Part shown: positions 14,736 to 24,001 of the stretch, piece after piece
Layout of the letters: each line of letters begins with the position of its first letter
Numbering within the stretch: the first letter of the stretch is position 1
Program-made: the position numbers and the translations under genes
Notes under the pieces: generated by a model
Seen by the model: only the letters and a program-made list of their open reading frames with translations
What the model was told of the DNA's origin: nothing
Databases searched by the model: none
Source of the DNA: a virus
Reading direction: 5' to 3' (one strand)
DNA: 59,993 nucleotides
IMG/VR virus record: IMGVR_UViG_3300044630_000957
Coordinates: 1-59,993 of that record

Positions 14736-17700
14736 TTACTGTTCCTTTGCTTCTAGGGCTTTTACCTTATTTGTGAGTTCTTTTACAGCCTCAATCAGCA
14801 GGCCGATAGTGGCGTTGTAATCCACTGCCTTGATGTCGCCGTGATCGCGCACAGCTTCCGGCAGAACCGTTTCGATTTCCTGCGCGATGACGCCAGCGTA
14901 CCGCTGCTCTTTATCATCAAGGTCTGTGCGGGTGTATGTAACGCCCCGTATCTGGTCTAGCTTGTCCAGTGCGTTTGGAATTGTCTCGACGTTGGCTTTG
15001 ATGCGTATGTCTGAGAACGCAGTGACGTTGCCGGTGGCTGTTATAGCGCCGTATACATAAAGACCACGCGACCCAGCCTGACCGATTTCGACGTTTGTCC
15101 CTGCCGTGGCTTTAATCATCGGCGCACCGACTGTAAGGTCCCAAACCTGCCAAACACCCGCACTGGCAACATCAAAGGAACATTCGGCACTGGCGGCAAC
15201 GAGGATGTTAACTCCAGTGTTCCACGTTATGTCACCACGCCAAGTCTGAACGCCCAAGCTAACGGTTTGAAGGACCGAAGTGCCATTTGGGTCTACATAG
15301 AAGCCGCTATCATTGTTGTCGTACATGATTGGCGCGTAGAAATTGACATTCGACCGAGTAAAAGCACTTCCGTTCCCGATATCAAACAGAACCGCACTGT
15401 TTTCGATGTTAATGAACTGGAAACCGCCATAGGCAGGACTTGCCCGGAAACGCTGTCCTGTATAGAAACGGATTTCTAGCGGCTGCGTCCACGCCCCAGC
15501 GGGCTTGCCTATACGGTAATTAGTGTCGCCGTCAGAGTGGAAGTTGATCCATAACGAGCCACTTGTGGTGACGTTTTGACCCCCAAGGTAAATGGACGAT
15601 GCTGATGTATCGGTAGATTGTGCAATAAAGTTAGCACGGTTAAGGTTGCTGAAACCGTTAGGGTCAAGGTAATAGCCAGTGTCGTTGCTGTCGTAGAAGA
15701 TTGGTGCACGGACGTCAGCAGTGACAGAAAGAGTGCCGCCCATCGACATTGTCATACCGATTGCCGACGCTACGCCAGCATAACCGGGTGTAGCCGATCC
15801 CCACCAAAAACGATTGGAGGTATCAATACCGAAGCCCGCGCCAAGTTGACCGGCGCGGGTTAGGCCGTAGTAGGAATAGTTGTTACCATCAGTTGCGCGT
15901 GTAACCGCTATCTTACCGTAAGGATCATTTGTTTGCCCACTATCGTAAACGCCAAGATTTTGGGCAAGAAGTGTAATTAAACTCGACGTGCTGGCCGCGT
16001 CGATGAAAAATCCGGTGTTGTTGCTATCGTAGAAGATAGGTGCGCGCATAGAAACGTCGCTCTGAGTAAACCCTGCGGACCCGAAAAAGTAAGCACCGCC
16101 GTCCCAGAATAGGTACTTAGAACCTCCATCGGCAAAGTAGTAGACGCCTGTAGTTCCACTACTACGGCGTGAATAAACATCGCCGTTACCTTGAATTACG
16201 GTGCCACCATCAAACAGTACCTGACCGCCCAACCGCGAGCCAGCGGCGGGATCGAGATAATACGCAGTGTTGTTGCTGTCGTAAAAGATCGGTGCGCGGA
16301 AGTCACCACTGGCAGCGAACGTAGCGCCGCTTGGGGCGTCGGCCCAACCAGCGTAAATCTTCGACCATGCGCTCCAAGCACCGGCTTCACGGAAACGAAC
16401 AGATGGATACGGAAGTCCGCCTACTGCGGTACGAGGCCAATAAAACTGACTGGCGTAGTCAGAATAGGGGTAGTTTGACCCCAGACCAAGGCTAAACCCG
16501 TAATACTGGGTAGCACCAGAAATGCCGGGGCCATTCGTGTTACCTTGTACATACCTTACGCCGAAATTGGTAATTGCATTGAAATCAGTTTGCTGACCAT
16601 GCACTTGGTTCATGTTATTGAACGTGGCGATTGCGCCAAGGACGTTTCCACTTGCCACATTTAGGTCATTAAGGACCGATGTGCTGGCCGCGTCGATGTA
16701 GTACGCGGTGTTATTGCTGTCGTAGAAGATCGGAGCGCGGGAGGAGCCAAAAGCAGTGACGAAGTTACCCGTGTTGATGCCGAGAGCAATAGTCCCAGTG
16801 CCGGTTACGTCTGACGAAGACCCGTTAACCCAGAAGTACATACCAGCATCGGCGGAAGTGTAATCAACGCCGATACCTGAATATTTAGCGTTTGCGGAGT
16901 TGAACACCAGTACGGGGAAAGTGGCCGCGAGCATCATGTTGCGGTTCCAGCCAGCCGTCATGGCTGTGCCGCCACTATTTACCAGTGTGCCGTTGAGGTT
17001 GGAGCCAGATGCGGGGTCGAGGTAATAACCCGTGTTGTCGCTGTCGTAGTATATCGGGGCGCGCATGTCCCCGTTATTGATTTGGAGGCCGGTGCTGTTC
17101 CACGAGGCGACAGTAGTCCGAAGAGCGGGGTTGATGGTGTCAGACGTTCCGTATTGCAGAATGCCACCGTTGTAACCTGCAATGGCAAGTTGGTCGCTGG
17201 GGTTTGCACCATAATTACCAAATACGACGTAACCGCCCATGTTGTTATCTTGGAAAGCGATACCGGAATAAGTGGCATTATCCGCTGAATGACGGAACAG
17301 AAGGTAGTTGTTGCCGGAGCTATCAAGAATGCCAGTTACACCGGAAGGGAGCGCGCCGATCCCTGTCGGCGTTGACGCAACTACATGTGACTTTGCCAGT
17401 GGTGTAACCGTGCCGATACCGACATTTCCGCTGGGGTATTTGATGGTCAGGCGCGGCGTTGTTCCTGCCTCGATAATTTGGAAATCATCGCCAGTTGTCT
17501 GCAAGTCGTATGAATAGTTAGTCGCAGAGCCGATACGCACATAGCGGTTCGCTCCGTTGTTCAGTGTTAGATTGCCTGACGTGATAAGATTGCCAGCGGT
17601 GTTTAATGAGGTCGAACCAGTAGGATCAAGATAATAGCTCGTGTTCGCACTGTCATAGAAGATTGGCGCACGGACATCGCCATTCGCAGTGAACGAACCA

Positions 17701-20700
17701 GAGCTATTTAACGTAGCTTTTGTCATCATCGTATTGTCGGAGCCGTTTTCGGTTCCGAAATACATTATGTTTGAGCCGTATACGATTGCGCCATGCTGAC
17801 CCGCAGAGGCACCAAATGCAATACCATAAGCGGCAAAGGCTGTTGCAGGTTCATATATGTTACCGATGCCGACACCCGCACCGATATTTGACGGATCAAC
17901 ATCTCCGCCGGTTACGTAAACAGCATTTAATCTCGAACCGCCAGCCGGATCGAGGTAGTAGCTCGTGTTCGCGCTGTCGTAGTATATCGGGGCACGCATA
18001 TCGACGTTGGCCGTGACGTTACCGCTGCTGTTGATCGAAAGGCGTTGCGTGTTGCTTGTGAGGAAATTTAAGGGTATCGCGCCGGGTGTTACTATTTCGG
18101 CTGCGGATGAGTTGACCCCAAAATAAGCGATTGCGGTTCCGCCTACCTTTAACGCGTTGATTGCTGATGTAGCGCCGTTGGTTTCGATTAACCCGCGACC
18201 ACTTGTGCCGTAAACACTGGTGGCTCCGCCAACTATCACGTTACCGCCGTCACCCTGCAAACACAGATTTGTAGGTACGCTACCAGCGTATGCCTGTAAC
18301 GAACCTACATACCCCTGCACAGGGTCGTTGATATACCCCATCTGCAAACGGTAAGCGGTGTTGTTTGTGGCCTCGCCAATCTGGAGTTGGTTCCCACCAG
18401 CAAAGGTTGTTGGTGTTGTTGCGGGGATAAGCGTTAGACGCCCGCCGAAGTCCGTGGTAGTCCCCACCAGCAAGTTGCCGCTGGCGTTGATGCGCATACG
18501 TTCAGTGAAAGCCCCCGCCGCGCGCTGTCCAAAACGCATAACATCTGCTGTGTTGGTAAAAATCTGCAAGCCGTTACTGTCGGGCGTGCCGATGCCATAG
18601 TCAGCGGTGTAGCTGTAAAAAGACTTACTGATAGGTACAATTATGTTACCTTCAACACGCAGCCTCTCCACTGGTAAAGTGGTGCCAATACCGACATTCG
18701 TGCCGTCGTCGTATATAACCGACGCGCTGACAGCCGACGTGCCGTTACCCTTGAGAACGTAGCCCGATGACAGGGTCGTTGCGCCTGTGCCGCCATTGGC
18801 GACGTTCAGCGTGCCTGCAAGAGTGATCGTCCCGCTGGTGGTGACTGGGCCGCCAGACGTCGTCAGGCCGGTGGTGCCGCCGCTGACGTCGATACTCGTA
18901 ACGGTGCCCGCGCCACTCGCGGGCGAGGAGATAGTGAAGTTCGGGTACGTGCCGGTCACGGTCGTAGCGCCAGATCCTGTCAGCGACACAACCTGATCTG
19001 GGGCCGTGTTGGTGACGGTGATAGAGCCAGAGGACGTGATAGGGCCGCCAGAGACGCTGACGCCAGTTCCCGCAGTCAGGTTGACGCTGGTGACGGTGCC
19101 GGTGTTTGACGTAAAGCCAGACGGATTGCTCGCGGGGTACGCTCCGAGGTTCGTCAGCGCAGTTGCCGCGCTCGTCGCGCCAGTACCGCCATTAGCGATG
19201 GCAAGTGCGCCAGACGTGATCTGCGACGCAGCGATAGCGATTGCAGACGACGACGCAGACGTAATCTGACCCTGCGCGTTGACCGCGATGACAGGGACGG
19301 AGGACGCGCTGCCATAGGTCGATGCGCTTACGCCTGTGTTCGTGATGCTGAAGACCGTACCGGTCAGCGTCAGGCCAGTGCCCGCCGAGTACAGGACTGG
19401 CGCGGCGAACTGCGTGAACGTAATCGGCGTTGTGCCGACCGTAATCGGCAGTGGCGTCTGCTGCACCCACGACGTGTTGGACAGCGTCGATCCCGCCGTG
19501 ACAAGGAAGAAGTCGCCCGCGTCGATCTGGTCAACGCCAGTGCCTGCGCTGTCGAAGTCTGTTGCGCGTGTCAGGATGTACGGCGTCGAGCCGTTGCCGA
19601 CCTGCGTGACGGTGTAGACGCCGTTATTGGCCCCCGCCGCCTCGTCCTTGACCAAGATGCGGTTGCCCGCAACCACGGCCACGCCGTCGACCGAGAGTGC
19701 GCCGTTGGCATTGGCCGTGAGCGTCGCGCCGACGCCAGAAGTGCCGTTGTTGTACGTGTTGGCAGGCAGAGCCGCAGCCGTTGCCAAGCGCACGGACTGA
19801 TGGAAGTTGATGCCTGACGCGATGCTGTCGGCATACGCCTTGTTGACGATGTCGGTGCCGTTGACTGGCGACGTGCTGATTGTGCCTGTGGTGAGCGCAA
19901 TCGACGTGATGTCGGTGTTGGCACCAGAGGCCGCCGCGCTGAGGTTCGTGCGCGCCGTGGCGGCCACGCTCGCGCCTGTGCCGCCATTGGCGATGGCAAC
20001 GATGCCCGTTACGTTTGAGGCCGTGCCGGTCGTGTTCTGGTTGAGCGTTGGGATGTCCGCCGCAACGATAGCGCGGAACGTCGGCGTGCCTGCCGAGCCG
20101 TTCGGTGCCGCAAGGACCGTGTTGGCCGTCTGCGACGCGAAGTTGGACGGCAGGACGGCAAGCGTCCCACCAAGTGTCAGCGAACCTGCGGACGTCACTG
20201 TGCCGCTCAGGCTCAGGCCGCTGACGGTGCCGGTGCCTGAGACTGACGTCACCGTACCTACGTTAGATGTGAAGCCCGAAGGGTTGCTTGCGGGGTACGC
20301 ACCTAAGTTCGTTAGAGCAGCGACTGCGTCCGTTGCGCCAGTACCGCCATTGACGATGGCAAGCGTGCCGTTGAGGGTCAGTGTGCCCGCCGACGTAATT
20401 GGGCCGCCGGTAAACGACATGCCCGTTGTGCCGCCGCTGGCATTGACGCTGGTCACGGTGCCTGCGGTGCTGTCGTTCGATGTGATTGTGAAGCTAGGGT
20501 ACGTGCCAGTGACGGTCGTCGTGCCTGCGCCTGTTAGGGATACGACCTGATCTGGCGCGGTGTTGGTGACTGTGAACGACGGGTAGCTGCCGGTGACTGA
20601 GATTGCGGTGCCGCCTGTCAGCGCCACGACCTGATCGGGCGCAGCGTTGACCAGAGAGCCGCTGGCGAGCGTCAGACCATTGCCGACGGAGATTTCCTCC

Positions 20701-21695
20701 GCAGCGCCGACTGATGCCGTAGTGCGGCCTAGAAGCCGCGCAGAGGCCAATGTCAGGCCGCTGGCGGTGTATGCGCCCGGCGCGACGTAATCAATGCCTG
20801 CGGTGGCCGCAGACAGCTCTGTGCCGTTGCCTTTAAGCAAGCCGCTCACGGTCGTCGAAAGCGTGATAATCGGTGACAGGGTCGGGCTGGCAACGGTGCC
20901 CGCAAAACCGTTGGCGGTCGCGACGGCAACGCTGATTACGGTGCCCGCGCCTACCTCAGTCCAGAAGGGCACGCCGCCGGGGCCGCCAGAGCGCAGAACC
21001 TGCCCAATGCTTCCGGCGGTGGTCAGATACAGCTTGTCGTTGCTAGAATAGACGATGGCACCGGCAACAGGAGACAGACTGTTGCCAGTGCCGCCACGGG
21101 ACAAGGGGAGCACGCCTTGCGTTTCCGTGGTGTCGCTCAAGTCCACCGCAGGGTGGACGTGATCTCCACGCGCGGCAACAGTCGAGACACCGGAGGAACC
21201 GGGACCGAGAGGCTCAGGCGTTGTAGATGAAAAGATTACAGCGAAAGAACGGTTGGCGGAAAGATCTCCGCCGCCGGTCAGACCCGCGCCAGCCGTGATT
21301 GTGCGGCTGGTGGGGACGTAATTTGCGAGTACGATAGGTGCCGAGGTCGCACCCGTGACGCGGCCCTGCGCGTTGACCGTGAGGACTGGCACGCTGTCGG
21401 CGGCACCGTAAGTGCCAGCCGTGACGCCTGTGGTGGTCAGGCGGCTGTCATCGACACCGCCCGGCAAGATGAAGAGCGTGCGGTTGGTCGACAGATCTCC
21501 GCCGCCACCCAGACCGCTGCCTGTGTTGATTTCACGCGAGGACGGCACCGCGCCGACGGCAGCGATGTTGGCGAACTGGACCTTGAAGGTGCGTCCGTCG
21601 ATGATGTACGGCATGTAGCCGAGTGTGCTCGTTCCCTGATATTCAGGGAGGCCGGTGATGCGGGTAGGGATGAGATTTGTAGGGACGTTGCTCAA
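14736..21695 (-). CDS. Giant tail fibre (2319 aa) with YDSNNTxYYLDP repeats and S74 chaperone
   Basis: The largest gene. The N-terminus (MSNVPTNLIPTRITGLPEYQ) is likely the virion anchor. Residues about 50-1050 carry GAGLTGGGDLSANRS and NGGTGAT-type fibre repeats, including a long block nearly the same as in the smaller fibre (LTNLGAYPASNPSGFTSN onward). From about 1200 to 2200 there are eight spaced copies of APIFYDSNNTxYYLDPxxxS, a repeat known from long fibres of marine phages. The last 92 residues begin SDIRIKANVETI, the Ser-Lys motif of the S74 self-cleaving chaperone, ending with a coiled coil. Probably the main host-recognition fibre. Confidence 0.88.
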   Translation of the reverse strand: MSNVPTNLIPTRITGLPEYQGTSTLGYMPYIIDGRTFKVQFANIAAVGAVPSSREINTGSGLGGGGDLSTNRTLFILPGGVDDSRLTTTGVTAGTYGAADSVPVLTVNAQGRVTGATSAPIVLANYVPTSRTITAGAGLTGGGDLSANRSFAVIFSSTTPEPLGPGSSGVSTVAARGDHVHPAVDLSDTTETQGVLPLSRGGTGNSLSPVAGAIVYSSNDKLYLTTAGSIGQVLRSGGPGGVPFWTEVGAGTVISVAVATANGFAGTVASPTLSPIITLSTTVSGLLKGNGTELSAATAGIDYVAPGAYTASGLTLASARLLGRTTASVGAAEEISVGNGLTLASGSLVNAAPDQVVALTGGTAISVTGSYPSFTVTNTAPDQVVSLTGAGTTTVTGTYPSFTITSNDSTAGTVTSVNASGGTTGMSFTGGPITSAGTLTLNGTLAIVNGGTGATDAVAALTNLGAYPASNPSGFTSNVGTVTSVSGTGTVSGLSLSGTVTSAGSLTLGGTLAVLPSNFASQTANTVLAAPNGSAGTPTFRAIVAADIPTLNQNTTGTASNVTGIVAIANGGTGASVAATARTNLSAAASGANTDITSIALTTGTISTSPVNGTDIVNKAYADSIASGINFHQSVRLATAAALPANTYNNGTSGVGATLTANANGALSVDGVAVVAGNRILVKDEAAGANNGVYTVTQVGNGSTPYILTRATDFDSAGTGVDQIDAGDFFLVTAGSTLSNTSWVQQTPLPITVGTTPITFTQFAAPVLYSAGTGLTLTGTVFSITNTGVSASTYGSASSVPVIAVNAQGQITSASSSAIAIAASQITSGALAIANGGTGATSAATALTNLGAYPASNPSGFTSNTGTVTSVNLTAGTGVSVSGGPITSSGSITVTNTAPDQVVSLTGSGATTVTGTYPNFTISSPASGAGTVTSIDVSGGTTGLTTSGGPVTTSGTITLAGTLNVANGGTGATTLSSGYVLKGNGTSAVSASVIYDDGTNVGIGTTLPVERLRVEGNIIVPISKSFYSYTADYGIGTPDSNGLQIFTNTADVMRFGQRAAGAFTERMRINASGNLLVGTTTDFGGRLTLIPATTPTTFAGGNQLQIGEATNNTAYRLQMGYINDPVQGYVGSLQAYAGSVPTNLCLQGDGGNVIVGGATSVYGTSGRGLIETNGATSAINALKVGGTAIAYFGVNSSAAEIVTPGAIPLNFLTSNTQRLSINSSGNVTANVDMRAPIYYDSANTSYYLDPAGGSRLNAVYVTGGDVDPSNIGAGVGIGNIYEPATAFAAYGIAFGASAGQHGAIVYGSNIMYFGTENGSDNTMMTKATLNSSGSFTANGDVRAPIFYDSANTSYYLDPTGSTSLNTAGNLITSGNLTLNNGANRYVRIGSATNYSYDLQTTGDDFQIIEAGTTPRLTIKYPSGNVGIGTVTPLAKSHVVASTPTGIGALPSGVTGILDSSGNNYLLFRHSADNATYSGIAFQDNNMGGYVVFGNYGANPSDQLAIAGYNGGILQYGTSDTINPALRTTVASWNSTGLQINNGDMRAPIYYDSDNTGYYLDPASGSNLNGTLVNSGGTAMTAGWNRNMMLAATFPVLVFNSANAKYSGIGVDYTSADAGMYFWVNGSSSDVTGTGTIALGINTGNFVTAFGSSRAPIFYDSNNTAYYIDAASTSVLNDLNVASGNVLGAIATFNNMNQVHGQQTDFNAITNFGVRYVQGNTNGPGISGATQYYGFSLGLGSNYPYSDYASQFYWPRTAVGGLPYPSVRFREAGAWSAWSKIYAGWADAPSGATFAASGDFRAPIFYDSNNTAYYLDPAAGSRLGGQVLFDGGTVIQGNGDVYSRRSSGTTGVYYFADGGSKYLFWDGGAYFFGSAGFTQSDVSMRAPIFYDSNNTGFFIDAASTSSLITLLAQNLGVYDSGQTNDPYGKIAVTRATDGNNYSYYGLTRAGQLGAGFGIDTSNRFWWGSATPGYAGVASAIGMTMSMGGTLSVTADVRAPIFYDSNDTGYYLDPNGFSNLNRANFIAQSTDTSASSIYLGGQNVTTSGSLWINFHSDGDTNYRIGKPAGAWTQPLEIRFYTGQRFRASPAYGGFQFINIENSAVLFDIGNGSAFTRSNVNFYAPIMYDNNDSGFYVDPNGTSVLQTVSLGVQTWRGDITWNTGVNILVAASAECSFDVASAGVWQVWDLTVGAPMIKATAGTNVEIGQAGSRGLYVYGAITATGNVTAFSDIRIKANVETIPNALDKLDQIRGVTYTRTDLDDKEQRYAGVIAQEIETVLPEAVRDHGDIKAVDYNATIGLLIEAVKELTNKVKALEAKEQ

Positions 21696-22012
21696 AACTC
21701 GTCATCCTCGAAAAAGATTAGATAATCATCGCTGTCCTCAGTGATGAGGAACTGCTCGCTGTTTTGCGCGATAACGCCCGCCGGATTTGTAGCGAGAGGC
21801 ACATCGGGACGCAAGAATGGTAGCAGAATATTATCCGGCTGGCGAGCGGGAAGGCGATACGGATCGTATTGGTCGCGATCCCTCTCGCAGACTAGCAAGC
21901 CGGGGTAATTTGGGTCGGGCATCAAGTCAGCCAGCGGCATCTTGATGGAGCAGCGCCCACATATGCCGATCGCCAGCGTCGTATTGCCGCGTGTGTTGAG
22001 ATAGCGGGGCAT
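21692..22012 (-). CDS. Small Cys-knuckle protein, paralogue 1 (106 aa)
   Basis: The start MPRYLNTRGNTTLAIGICGR shares its A with the upstream stop (TGATG), so a longer in-frame reading is rejected. CGRC, a third Cys (LLVCERD) and the phrase DQYDPYRLPARQPDNILLPF match the neighbouring 77-aa protein almost element for element. Two CxxC Cys plus a later Cys suggest a zinc-binding knuckle, with His or Asp as fourth ligand. The extra acidic tail (SDDYLIFFEDDEF) is unique to this copy. Both lie between the adaptor and the giant fibre, so a tail-assembly role is likely. Confidence 0.7.
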   Translation of the reverse strand: MPRYLNTRGNTTLAIGICGRCSIKMPLADLMPDPNYPGLLVCERDRDQYDPYRLPARQPDNILLPFLRPDVPLATNPAGVIAQNSEQFLITEDSDDYLIFFEDDEF

Positions 22013-22245
22013 CAGCCGTCCAACGCCACGTCTGGGCGCGGAAAGCGCAGGGTGATGTCCTCTGGCTGCCGCGCGGGCTCGCGCCACGGGTCGTAATCGT
22101 CCACGTCGTCGATGCAGACCTTTAGCGTCGGAATATTCCGGTCGCTGTACAGGTCATCAATAGGAAATTTACGCTTGCAGCGGTCACAAATGCCGATGCC
22201 GAGGTGATTTCGCCCGATGGTGTTGATGTAGCCCTCAACAGCCAT
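22012..22245 (-). CDS. Small Cys-knuckle protein, paralogue 2 (77 aa)
   Basis: MAVEGYINTIGRNHLGIGIC begins a protein with CDRC, then LKVCIDDVDDYDPWREPARQ and LRFPRPDVALDG. It parallels the downstream 106-aa paralogue over its full length, and the two genes abut with a one-base overlap. The pair probably arose by tandem duplication. Metal binding is inferred from three Cys; no enzyme motif is present. Confidence 0.7.
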   Translation of the reverse strand: MAVEGYINTIGRNHLGIGICDRCKRKFPIDDLYSDRNIPTLKVCIDDVDDYDPWREPARQPEDITLRFPRPDVALDG

Positions 22246-22249
22246 GATT

Positions 22250-23236
22250 TTACCTCGTGTACGGTGAAATATTGGGGGCGATCATCATCGGACTGTTGTC
22301 GCGCTCTTCCATTTGCGCGATATTCAGTGAAATCGCCGCCTTTTGGTCCAAAATCGGGATTAAATTGACGTCAACTTCGACCAATTCAAGCGCCATTTTG
22401 GCCGCCAGACCCGAAACGATGGCCTCAAGCCAGCGCTGAGGCACTTCAACGTCCTGCGTCATCGTACCGACGTCCATAATGTAGCGCTGACGCCACACGA
22501 CGATCTGGCAGACGGTCGCAGCCAAGTTCGGCACCGGCCACATGTGCATAATTGGGTTGTTGACCTGACGATCGAACCAATATTGCAGCGGGCGGTTCGA
22601 CTGAAACGCCTTATTTGGCAAGTTTGTGTAGTCGTCGCGGTTCATGCGCGCCAGCGGGATCTCGGTCGGCGTGTTTGCCAGATAGATTTGGCTGAAGCCG
22701 AGCGTGCCTGACGTCGCGCGGATGCGGAAATACCGAGACGCCACGCTGCTTTCCAGATCGTACCAAGTCCACTGGCCTGCGGTCGCGGTTGGCGTCTCAG
22801 ATTGGATCGTGACCCACGTCACGTTATCGTCTGAACGCTCAAATACGATAGGCACGGCGGGAGCGGACCAAAGGATGCCGGTGTTGGAGACGAATACGTC
22901 GTCGGTGAAGTCCACTTCGCGGGCCGTTGACGTTGTGTAATTGATGCCGGTCACCTGCTGGAGCCAGCGGAAGTTGCTGTTCAGGATGTCGACTGTGCCG
23001 TCGAGCATCGTGATGTCGCCCACGCCGTCGTACAGCGGGTAGATCTGCTTCTCGATGCACCAGAGCGGCGCGCCTTGGTTGGCCAAGTCGGAGAGGAACA
23101 GGTATAGCTGGTCGTTGGCTATGTCGATGTGTTCGGCGGTGATCTGTTGCGCCGTCAGCTTACAGCGACGGATCGCGTTGTCGATGACGCGCCGTGTGTT
23201 AAAATTAGTCTGTGAAACTGTGTCTGAAAACGCCAT
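22250..23236 (-). CDS. Head-tail adaptor / gp4-like protein with beta-domain insert
   Basis: 328 aa, starting MAFSDTVSQTNFNTRRVIDN. The N-terminal helices (RRCKLTAQQITAEHIDIAND, LYLFLSDLANQGAPLWCIEK) and the C-terminal YWFDRQVNNPIMHMWPVPNL, VPQRWLEAIVSGLAAKMALE match phage head-completion adaptors that dock under the portal. Residues about 105-175 (FERSDDNVTWVTIQSETP; SRYFRIRATSGTLGFSQIYL) look like an inserted jelly-roll of the F5/8C carbohydrate-binding style. The gene lies downstream of a terminator (23311-23338), so it may have its own transcript start in 23237-23310. Confidence 0.65.
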   Translation of the reverse strand: MAFSDTVSQTNFNTRRVIDNAIRRCKLTAQQITAEHIDIANDQLYLFLSDLANQGAPLWCIEKQIYPLYDGVGDITMLDGTVDILNSNFRWLQQVTGINYTTSTAREVDFTDDVFVSNTGILWSAPAVPIVFERSDDNVTWVTIQSETPTATAGQWTWYDLESSVASRYFRIRATSGTLGFSQIYLANTPTEIPLARMNRDDYTNLPNKAFQSNRPLQYWFDRQVNNPIMHMWPVPNLAATVCQIVVWRQRYIMDVGTMTQDVEVPQRWLEAIVSGLAAKMALELVEVDVNLIPILDQKAAISLNIAQMEERDNSPMMIAPNISPYTR

Positions 23237-23310
23237 AAGGATGTGCTCGCATTGTTATCGCAGCAGCAAGCCGATGACAGCAAGCACCTCTAGCGTGGGT
23301 GGTATAGCGC

Positions 23311-23338
23311 AAAAACTGCCCGCCAGCAAGGCGAGCAG
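23311..23338 (-). terminator. Rho-independent terminator, minus strand
   Basis: Read on the minus strand, CTGCTCGCC (23338-23330), loop TTGCT and GGCGGGCAG (23324-23316) form a nine-pair stem with one G-U, followed directly by TTTTT (23315-23311). It lies just downstream of the 157-aa gene and ends the capsid transcription unit before the adaptor/tail unit. Confidence 0.85.
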
Positions 23339-23348
23339 TTCATTTATA

Positions 23349-23822
23349 TTAGCACTTACCCTTTGGCATTGCGGTCAGACCGCCCTTGCTGCGGCGGATC
23401 ATAGGCTTGCTGCTGTGTGCTGGAACGCCTTTCTTTGCTGCCGCAGCTTTCATCATCTGCGCTTCGCGGTCGGACATAGCGCCCATTCCACGAGCGCCAG
23501 CCTTAGCAGCCGCGCGGGCTGCGGCACCAGCCAAAGCGCCAGCAGCAGCGCCAGCCAAAGCACCGCCGCCTATCCCACTGGCAGGAGCCTTTGGCATTGG
23601 CTTCTTAACTGCGGGGCGACCTACGCCAAGATCTGCGTCAGTTGCGCGGCGGCCAGAGGCGTCGGTCGGGCGTGTTGAGATGCCTTCGACGGGTGCCTTG
23701 CGGCCAGACATGCGACGATCTTCCGCCGCAATCTCGGCCATCGTTGCGCGCTTGCCGCGTTCGTTGAACGTGCCACCTTCTGGCATGTACTGCGTCCGAG
23801 TGCTGTCTTTGAAACCTTTCAT
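23349..23822 (-). CDS. Basic Ala/Gly-rich late protein, 157 aa
   Basis: The start MKGFKDSTRTQYMPEGGTFN is chosen for AAAGGT upstream and for its fit two bases after the previous gene. It is highly basic, with an Ala/Gly-rich middle (GALAGAAAGALAGAAARAAA) that could be a helical or membrane-active segment, and ends KPMIRRSKGGLTAMPKGKC. Small basic proteins of this kind occur next to DUF6321-like proteins in related phages and may be packaged. The function is unknown. Confidence 0.65.
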   Translation of the reverse strand: MKGFKDSTRTQYMPEGGTFNERGKRATMAEIAAEDRRMSGRKAPVEGISTRPTDASGRRATDADLGVGRPAVKKPMPKAPASGIGGGALAGAAAGALAGAAARAAAKAGARGMGAMSDREAQMMKAAAAKKGVPAHSSKPMIRRSKGGLTAMPKGKC

Positions 23823-23823
23823 G

Positions 23824-24000
23824 TCACTTACCTTTCTTGCGGGCCGCGGCCATATTATCAACGAGATTTGGATAGGGTCGTCCTGCCGCCTTGGCGCGAG
23901 CCTTAGCCGCTTTCTTGCGCTTGACCGACAAGTCTTTCGGCTTGCCGAGATCCTTCGGGCGCTTCTTGTCCCAGACAGGTTTTACTGCAAAGTCGCTCAT
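23824..24000 (-). CDS. Small basic protein, 58 aa
   Basis: MSDFAVKPVWDKKRPKDLGK followed by a Lys/Ala/Arg-rich helix (KRKKAAKARAKAAGRPYPNL) and ending AAARKKGK. It fits exactly between the DUF6321-like gene (ends 24002) and the next gene, with the junction TGACATG downstream, so it is a genuine coupled gene. The high Lys/Arg content suggests binding of nucleic acid or of an acidic head protein. Confidence 0.75.
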   Translation of the reverse strand: MSDFAVKPVWDKKRPKDLGKPKDLSVKRKKAAKARAKAAGRPYPNLVDNMAAARKKGK

Positions 24001-24001
24001 A

